The notes under the pieces are model-generated. The model searched no databases, had not been told where the DNA came from, and saw only the letters and a program-made list of their open reading frames with translations. A stretch of DNA of 56,027 bases from CAYMND01 sp964465065 (lineage in GTDB: Bacteria; Acidobacteriota; Aminicenantia; UBA2199). The translations under genes were made by a program, and so were the position numbers. Each line of letters starts with the position of its first letter. The first letter of the stretch is position 1. The stretch spans positions 1-56,027 of the forward strand of contig CAYXHZ010000016.1 in NCBI GenBank assembly GCA_964465065.1. Direction: 5' to 3'. This document shows positions 51,516-56,027 of the stretch, piece after piece.

Positions 51516-52001
51516 ATGAAAGTCATCCTGAACGCTGATATCGAAACCCTGGGCCGTCTGGGAACCGTGGTCGAGGTCAAGGCCGGTTACGCCCGCAACT
51601 ACCTGCTGCCCAAGGGGCTGGCCCTCAAGAACACCCAGGAGAACATCAACCGCATGGTGTTCATCCGCAAGAAGCACGAGGAAAAGCTGGCCCTGGAAAA
51701 ACTGGGCGCCGAGGAACAGAAGAAGAAGCTGGAAGCGCTGGTCCTGGAAATCACCAAGAAGGCTGGCGAGAACGATGTCCTCTTCGGCTCGGTGACCACC
51801 ATGGAGATCGCCGAGATCCTCGAAGCCAAGGGTCTCAGCATCGACCGCAAACGGATCCACCTCAAGGAGCAGATCAAGAAACTCGGGGAGTACAGCTGCA
51901 CGGTGCGCCTGTTCGAAGGCGTCGACGCCCTGATCCCCATCAAGGTGCTGCGCGAGGGCGGTGAAGCCGAGGTCAAGGCCGAAGCGCCCGCCCAAGAATA
52001 A
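51516..52001 (+). CDS. rplI: 50S ribosomal protein L9
   Basis: This 161-residue protein binds 23S rRNA. The N-terminal domain (MKVILNADIETLGRLGTVVE, GYARNYLLPKGLA) and the connecting helix plus C-terminal domain (LFGSVTTMEIAEILEAKGLS) are typical. It lies 9 bases after rpsR and 2 bases before dnaB in the usual rpsF-rpsR-rplI-dnaB order. Confidence 0.97.
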   Translation: MKVILNADIETLGRLGTVVEVKAGYARNYLLPKGLALKNTQENINRMVFIRKKHEEKLALEKLGAEEQKKKLEALVLEITKKAGENDVLFGSVTTMEIAEILEAKGLSIDRKRIHLKEQIKKLGEYSCTVRLFEGVDALIPIKVLREGGEAEVKAEAPAQE

Positions 52002-52003
52002 CC

Positions 52004-53392
52004 GTGGCCAGATCAGCGGCTGATTCCGACCGGTCGCTGCCCCACGACGAGTTCGCCGAACGGGCGGTGCTCGGGGCGGTGCTGGTCGACAACCGCTATA
52101 TCGGAGAGGTGCTCGAGCGCCTCTCCGCTTCCGAATTCTACCGTGATTCACACCGCATCATCTTTGCGGCCGTATCGCGTCTCTACGAGGCGCGCACGGC
52201 GGTGGACACGGTCACCGTCGCCGGCGAACTGGAGAAAACCAAGGAAATCAAGTTCGCCGGCGGCTACGATTACCTCAACAAACTGATCGACGGCATCCCC
52301 GATCAGGTCAGCATCAAGGATTACATCGAGGTCATCCGCGACCGCGCCGCCCTGCGCCGGGTCATCCAGCTGGCCGAGGGTACGGTGCAGCGCGGCCTGG
52401 AACCCGCCGCCCAGACCGAGGACATCCTGGAGAGCCTGCAGGAAGAGATCATCAAGATCGCCGACAGCGAGATCCGTCTGGGTTTCTCGCCCAGCGAGAA
52501 GACCGTCCCCGAGACCATGAAGCTGATCGAGGACATCCAGAACGACCGCGGCGAGGGCAGCGGCATCAAATCGAACTATTACGAGCTGGACAACATGACC
52601 GGCGGCTTCCAGCCCAGCGACCTGATCGTGGTCGCCGCCCGCCCGTCCATGGGCAAGACCGCCTTCGCCCTGAACGTGGCCCTCAACATGGCCAAGACCG
52701 GCAAGAAGGTGGCTTTCTTCTCGATCGAAATGTCGCGGGTGCAGATCATGATGCGCCTGTTGGCCATCGAGTCGCGGGTGGGCATGGCCGCCATCCGCAC
52801 CGGCCGGCCGCACTTCACCCCCAAGGAGTGGAGCGACCTGGAACTGGCCGCGCAGCGTCTGGAGCAGACCAGATTCTACATCGACGACTCGGCCTCGCTG
52901 TCGATCATCGAGATGAAGACCCGGGCCCGGCGTCTGCACAAGGAAGTGGGCGTGGACGCCGTCTTCGTCGACTACCTGCAGCTGATGAAGGTCACCGGCG
53001 AGAACCTGCGCCGCAGCGATTCGCGGGCCCAGGAGGTGGCGGTCATCTCGGCCTCGCTCAAGGAACTGGCCAAGGAGCTGAACATCCCGGTCATCGCCCT
53101 GGCCCAGCTGAACCGTTCGCCCGAGCAGCGCGGCGGCCGCGGCGACCAGGGGCCCAAGTACCAGCTGTCCGACCTCAAGGAAAGCGGGGCCATCGAGCAG
53201 GACGCCGACGTGATCATCTTTCTGCACCGCGAGGACCAGGTCAACAAGGACACCGAGCGCAGCGGCGAGGCCGACCTGATCGTGGCCAAGCAGCGCAACG
53301 GTCCGACCGGCAAGATCGTGCTGGCCTTCCAGGACCGCTACACCAAGTTCATCAACTACGAGCACGGATCCTATGACGAGGGAGGGCTTTAG
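52004..53392 (+). CDS. dnaB: Replicative DNA helicase
   Basis: This 462-residue hexameric helicase unwinds DNA at the replication fork. The N-terminal DnaB domain begins near LPHDEFAERAVLGAVLVDNR. The RecA-like domain has Walker A AARPSMGKTAFALN, FSIEMSRVQIMMRLL, Walker B VDAVFVDYLQLM, SLKELAKELNIPVIALAQLN, and SDLKESGAIEQDADVI with the arginine-finger region after it. The start is GTG, 2 bases past the rplI stop, with no ribosome site of its own, so translation is probably coupled. Confidence 0.97.
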   Translation: MARSAADSDRSLPHDEFAERAVLGAVLVDNRYIGEVLERLSASEFYRDSHRIIFAAVSRLYEARTAVDTVTVAGELEKTKEIKFAGGYDYLNKLIDGIPDQVSIKDYIEVIRDRAALRRVIQLAEGTVQRGLEPAAQTEDILESLQEEIIKIADSEIRLGFSPSEKTVPETMKLIEDIQNDRGEGSGIKSNYYELDNMTGGFQPSDLIVVAARPSMGKTAFALNVALNMAKTGKKVAFFSIEMSRVQIMMRLLAIESRVGMAAIRTGRPHFTPKEWSDLELAAQRLEQTRFYIDDSASLSIIEMKTRARRLHKEVGVDAVFVDYLQLMKVTGENLRRSDSRAQEVAVISASLKELAKELNIPVIALAQLNRSPEQRGGRGDQGPKYQLSDLKESGAIEQDADVIIFLHREDQVNKDTERSGEADLIVAKQRNGPTGKIVLAFQDRYTKFINYEHGSYDEGGL

Positions 53393-53578
53393 GGGCGGGA
53401 CTCCCAGTCGGACCTCACCCCGGCACTCCTCCCCTGAAGGGAAGGGGGGATAAAAGATGGGGAAGGCCGGAGGACAGGACATCGCCGCCGAATCCTGTCT
53501 CCCCTTGGCTCATGTCGTCTTTTTATTGTATTATAACTGTACTGAAACCCGGTAGGGGTATTGGAGCGTCTTAATCGA
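53393..53578. other. Intergenic region with C-rich inverted segment
   Basis: After dnaB, 53405-53455 contains an imperfect hairpin around CTCCCCTGAAGGGA followed by G-runs, of a kind often seen as dispersed intergenic sequence. A promoter for the ECF sigma gene follows. No gene is seen. Confidence 0.45.
53505..53534 (+). promoter_or_regulatory. Promoter of ECF sigma gene
   Basis: TTGGCT (53505-53510), 18 bp, TATTAT (53529-53534). A second, ECF-like pair (TGAAAC at 53543-53548 and CGTC at 53567-53570) has non-standard spacing and is only a possibility. Confidence 0.45.
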
Positions 53579-54121
53579 ATGGACGATTCGCTCGAATTGA
53601 TCGAGGGTCTCAAAAAGCGCGACGAAGAGGCCCTCAAGAAGGTGATGGCCTTGTACAAAAGCCGCATATACACCTATCTGCGCATGCTGACCGGCGATCC
53701 CGCCCTGGCCGAGGAACTGGCCCAGGACACCTTCGTCAAGGTCTACTTCAAGGCCCACACCCTCAAGACCGACAATCTCAAGAGCTGGATCTTCACCATC
53801 GCCACCAACCTGGCCCGCAGCTATTTCCGCCGCCACCGCCTGGGCCAGCTCTTCTCGCTGGACGACGTGGCCGAGAAGTACGCGGCGGTGGAGTACAACC
53901 TCGAGGCCGGACCGATGCTGGAGGCCATGCTCAAGCGCTTGCCCGAGAAGTACCGGGTGCCGCTGGTCATGCGCGAGATCGACAATTTTTCCTTCGCCGA
54001 GATCGCCGAGGTGATGAAAAAACCGGTGGGCACGATCAAGACCCTGGTATTCCGGGGCAAAAAGCAACTCCAGGAGGCACTCAAACCGTGCCAGGGAGGT
54101 ATCGACAATGGGACCCTATGA
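53579..54121 (+). CDS. ECF-type RNA polymerase sigma factor
   Basis: This 180-residue sigma-70-family protein has region 2 at about residues 20-90 (ALYKSRIYTYLRMLTGDPAL, AEELAQDTFVKVYFKA, SWIFTIATNLARSYFRRHRL) and region 4 at about 120-170 (LPEKYRVPLVMREIDNFSFA, EIAEVMKKPVGTIKTLVFRG). It would direct RNA polymerase to a stress or envelope regulon. The ATG at 53579 is used; a TTG six codons earlier is possible, and neither has a clean ribosome site. It overlaps by 14 bases a small membrane protein that is a likely anti-sigma factor. Confidence 0.92.
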   Translation: MDDSLELIEGLKKRDEEALKKVMALYKSRIYTYLRMLTGDPALAEELAQDTFVKVYFKAHTLKTDNLKSWIFTIATNLARSYFRRHRLGQLFSLDDVAEKYAAVEYNLEAGPMLEAMLKRLPEKYRVPLVMREIDNFSFAEIAEVMKKPVGTIKTLVFRGKKQLQEALKPCQGGIDNGTL

Positions 54122-54455
54122 GGATTTGTTCCGGGAACGCCCGGAGTATCGGCCGCTGGCCGACGATTTCGAGACCAAGGTCTTCGGCAAGATCCGCCAC
54201 CGGAAGCGCCAGCGCCGGCAGCTGACGGTCATGTCCTGCGGCCTGGCCGTGCTGCTGGGGCTGGGCGTCTGGTTCTGGGCGCCCGGATCGAGCGGGTCCG
54301 GGACCGCGCCGAAGCTTGCTGCTCCGATGCTGGCCTCGACCCAGGTCATGGAAGAAGAGGCGCTCCTCGAGGAGATCACCCTGCAACCCGCCAACCAGCA
54401 GACCGAGTACGCCCTGGAGCTGGTCAGCCTGAGTTCCGGCCAGGGGGGCATGTGA
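54108..54455 (+). CDS. Small single-helix membrane protein, possible anti-sigma factor
   Basis: This 115-residue protein has a basic, charged N-terminal part (about 1-40, facing the cytoplasm), one membrane helix (LTVMSCGLAVLLGLGVWFW, about 39-57) and a short periplasmic tail. It overlaps the ECF sigma gene by 14 bases. That arrangement and topology are typical of anti-sigma factors, but the zinc-type HxxxCxxC anti-sigma motif is absent, so the role is inferred from context only. Confidence 0.6.
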   Translation: MGPYEDLFRERPEYRPLADDFETKVFGKIRHRKRQRRQLTVMSCGLAVLLGLGVWFWAPGSSGSGTAPKLAAPMLASTQVMEEEALLEEITLQPANQQTEYALELVSLSSGQGGM

Positions 54456-54489
54456 CAATTTTCGGCAGGCCTTTTGACAAATTTCGGCA
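54453..54489 (+). repeat. Two 15-bp direct repeats, possible enhancer sites
   Basis: TGACAATTTTCGGCA (54453-54467) and TGACAAATTTCGGCA (54475-54489) differ at one base and are 22 bp apart, two helical turns. They lie about 79-115 bases before the predicted start of the sigma-54 pilin promoter, where enhancer-binding proteins usually bind. Confidence 0.6.
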
Positions 54490-54541
54490 ACGCGGCGCTT
54501 CGTGTACGCCGTCCAGCCCCGTCACAGCGGCCTTTCGTCTT

Positions 54542-54557
54542 TGGCAAGGCTTTTGCT
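54542..54557 (+). promoter_or_regulatory. Sigma-54 promoter of pilin gene
   Basis: TGGCAAGGCTTTTGCT matches the -24/-12 consensus TGGCAC-N5-TTGCW, with GG (54543-54544) and GC (54555-54556) separated by exactly 10 bp. Transcription should start near 54568. Type IV pilin genes in other bacteria are often sigma-54-dependent. Confidence 0.8.
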
Positions 54558-54594
54558 TCCTTAACGGCATAAAAACCAAAAAATTGGAGGAACA

Positions 54595-55167
54595 ATGAAC
54601 AAGAAAGGTTTTACCTTGATCGAACTTCTGATCGTTATCGCCATCATCGGCATCATCGCCGCCATCGCCATTCCCAACATGCTGATGGCCCTGCAGAAAT
54701 CCCGACAGAAGGGTTCGATGTTGGGCATGCACAACATCGCCACCGGTCTGGAAGGCGCCAAGGCTGATTTCGGCGAGCAGTACGTCGCTGATCGCGTTGA
54801 GGCCTTAACCGCCCTGGTAGCTTTGAATGGAACCGATGCTACATCCAATTGGCTGGTTCCCGTGCACCTCAGTGTCCAGCCCAATACGGATCGTTGGGGT
54901 AACCATTATAACTATACTTCTGGTGGTAACCAGGCGGATCCTGCGGTATGGCATGTGTACCAGCTGGGTTGTCTTGGCAAGGATGGAATCGCAAACACTG
55001 GAAATGCGCCAGCTGCCGGTACCTCGGTTCTGTCGGCGTTTCCTCTTGCCGCTGCTCCGGTTGGTCCCATGGAATTCAACATGATGGCGCTGGAACACTT
55101 CAATTGCGATATGATCTTCATCGATGGCATGGGCATTCAGGTGCCATCAACGGGCGCAGAAAACTAA
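54595..55167 (+). CDS. Type IV pilin-like (GspG-like) prepilin
   Basis: This 190-residue prepilin has leader MNKKG, cleaved before Phe6, then FTLIELLIVIAIIGIIAAIA with Glu at mature position 5: the signal for prepilin peptidase and the filament-core helix. The globular part (about 60-190) is rich in Gly, Asn and Thr, with the segment DRWGNHYNYT resembling the pseudopilin DPWG(N)xYxY motif. It could be a minor pilin, a type II secretion pseudopilin or the major pilin. GGAGG precedes the ATG. A sigma-54 promoter lies upstream and a strong terminator downstream. From about 54800 on, codons are noticeably more A/T-rich than in the neighbours. Confidence 0.9.
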   Translation: MNKKGFTLIELLIVIAIIGIIAAIAIPNMLMALQKSRQKGSMLGMHNIATGLEGAKADFGEQYVADRVEALTALVALNGTDATSNWLVPVHLSVQPNTDRWGNHYNYTSGGNQADPAVWHVYQLGCLGKDGIANTGNAPAAGTSVLSAFPLAAAPVGPMEFNMMALEHFNCDMIFIDGMGIQVPSTGAEN

Positions 55168-55186
55168 GTTTCTCGACACTAGTTTG

Positions 55187-55220
55187 AAAAAGGCTGGCCT
55201 TCGGGTCGGCCTTTTTTTTT
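55187..55220 (+). terminator. Strong terminator after pilin
   Basis: A 13-bp stem (AAAAAGGCTGGCC with GGTCGGCCTTTTT, two G.T pairs) closes a TTCG tetraloop and runs into nine Ts. This is a classic Rho-independent terminator, so the pilin gene is monocistronic. Confidence 0.9.
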
Positions 55221-55321
55221 GTGTCTGGATGAAAGACAGCGATATATTCCGGATTAGGCTTTTTCGGCTTGAATTTTTTTTGACCTTCTGTTAGTTTTTT
55301 ACGTATCGGTGTGAGGTGAAG

Positions 55322-55825
55322 GTGAAAAACGACAAGGGGTTGACGCTGGTCGAGCTGCTGGTTTTACTGGTCGTCGCCGGCCTGGTCGCCGTGCTGGCCG
55401 TCCCCAACATGGCCATGGCCAACAACCGGGCCCGGATGCAGGAAACCCTGCACCTGGCGCACAGCGTCGCCGCTGCCATCGAGGCCAGCCGCGCCGAGTT
55501 CCGCATGGACGATTTCGTGGCCAAGGTCAACGGGCTCAACCAGGCCGGCGAACTGTCGGCGCAGGAATGCCCCTGGCTGGTGCCGGCCTACCTGGAAGCG
55601 CGCAGCCCGCGTGCACCCTGGGGCGGCCGGCTGAGTTTTTCCGCCGATCCGCTGACGGGACAGGTGAACGTCGGCGCACCCGGCAAGGGCGGCGTGCTGG
55701 AATTTGCCCTGGACGCCGCGCCGCTGCGCTATGATCTGACCGAGTCCAGGGATTTCTTCCGCGGTGTCGTCTTCCGCGACGGAGTTCTGGTCATCGGCCC
55801 CCGAACAGACAAAACCGATCTCTGA
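55322..55825 (+). CDS. Second prepilin-like protein
   Basis: This 167-residue protein has a prepilin leader (KNDKG) cleaved before Leu, then LTLVELLVLLVVAGLVAVLA with Glu5 conserved. The first mature residue is Leu rather than the usual Phe, tolerated in pseudopilins. The globular part has APWGGRLSF, comparable to the DRWGNHYNY region of the first pilin, and both proteins share an N-terminal coiled region, so they are distant paralogs. GAGG lies 5 bases before the GTG at 55322; the GTG at 55316 overlaps that site. A weak TTGACC promoter (55280) is upstream. Codon use is G+C-rich, unlike the first pilin. Confidence 0.82.
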   Translation: MKNDKGLTLVELLVLLVVAGLVAVLAVPNMAMANNRARMQETLHLAHSVAAAIEASRAEFRMDDFVAKVNGLNQAGELSAQECPWLVPAYLEARSPRAPWGGRLSFSADPLTGQVNVGAPGKGGVLEFALDAAPLRYDLTESRDFFRGVVFRDGVLVIGPRTDKTDL

Positions 55826-56027
55826 AGCCCGGCTGTTGTCATTTTTTCTACATATAGAGAGGTCATGGGGTAGTGACAAGTGTTTAGTGACTAGTTTTAC
55901 AAACAGAGGAGGGGTCTCTGAACCAGTCACCAGTCTTTAGCCACTCGTAAAGCTAGAAGAAATCCAGAGCTGTTGACCTTTCCCCCGCTGCCCCCTTTCC
56001 TAAAGGAACGAGGGCTAGAAACCTGCA
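55826..56027. other. A+T-richer tail with short repeats, no gene seen
   Basis: The last 202 bases carry repeated AGTGACTAGT/ACCAGTCACCAGT-type words (about 55870-55945) and a C-rich run before the window edge. No ORF with a ribosome site is seen; the next gene may begin beyond the window. Confidence 0.5.

Overview
The window is G+C-rich bacterial chromosome, densely packed on both strands, and comes from a diderm (LptE, a LolB-like lipoprotein, an OmpA-type barrel protein). The gene content includes a two-component-type beta-propeller joined to a Ser/Thr kinase, an FHA-containing sigma-54 activator, a DUF2911 protein, secreted PKD proteins, GH97 and GH2 galactosidases, GspG-like pilins and tryptophanase. 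This suits Acidobacteriota/Aminicenantes or an FCB-related candidate phylum. That placement is inference only. Promoters look like ordinary sigma-70 boxes (TTGACA, 17-18 bp, TATAAT), and most starts have a clear AGGAGG-type site.

Layout. 1-674: a small BamE-like ORF and three copies of a near-perfect palindrome. 675-5614: an FHA/AAA+ sigma-54 activator overlapping, by GTGA, a very large sensor (signal peptide, about twelve propeller repeats, Y_Y_Y domain, one membrane helix, Ser/Thr kinase). 5744-7057: class I/II aminotransferase. 7071-10976: two paralogous secreted PKD proteins. 11200-19510: mostly single genes for envelope or unknown functions (barrel protein, DUF2911, a dual-HTH regulator, HAD phosphatase plus chalcone-isomerase-like protein, M15 peptidase, MltA-like protein, thioredoxin-like lipoprotein, serine hydrolase).

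19928-32203 is a galactoside-utilisation locus. Mutarotase and a metallo-beta-lactamase-fold hydrolase lie on the minus strand. A LacI-type regulator is followed by GH97 glycosidase, GH2 beta-galactosidase, Na+/sugar symporter, GalK and GalT. A LacI-type operator sits just downstream of the promoter before the GH97 gene, and a hairpin terminator follows galT. Together they would cut alpha- and beta-galactosides outside the cytoplasm, import galactose and convert it to galactose-1-P and UDP-galactose. galE is not in the window.

32353-38337 (minus strand) holds an ABC exporter with a DUF-type nucleotidyltransferase, an AI-2E-family permease and a lone VirD4/TraD-like coupling ATPase. 38580-40098 is tryptophanase preceded by a 27-codon ORF that may be a TnaC-like regulatory leader. 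40222-53392 is core genome: leuS-lptE-holA, a chemoreceptor, a helical-repeat protein, lolB-like-ispE-tRNA-Gln-prs-rplY and rpsF-rpsR-rplI-dnaB. 53579-55825 encodes an ECF sigma factor, a small membrane protein and two prepilin-like proteins. The first prepilin has a textbook sigma-54 promoter with two upstream direct repeats.

Most notable are the kinase/FHA-activator pair, which could form a phospho-threonine relay to sigma-54; the putative tryptophanase leader peptide; and a recurring architecture in which a -10 box lies 6-7 nt before the ATG with no ribosome-binding site, implying leaderless mRNAs. All functional calls come from reading motifs by eye; no database search was run.
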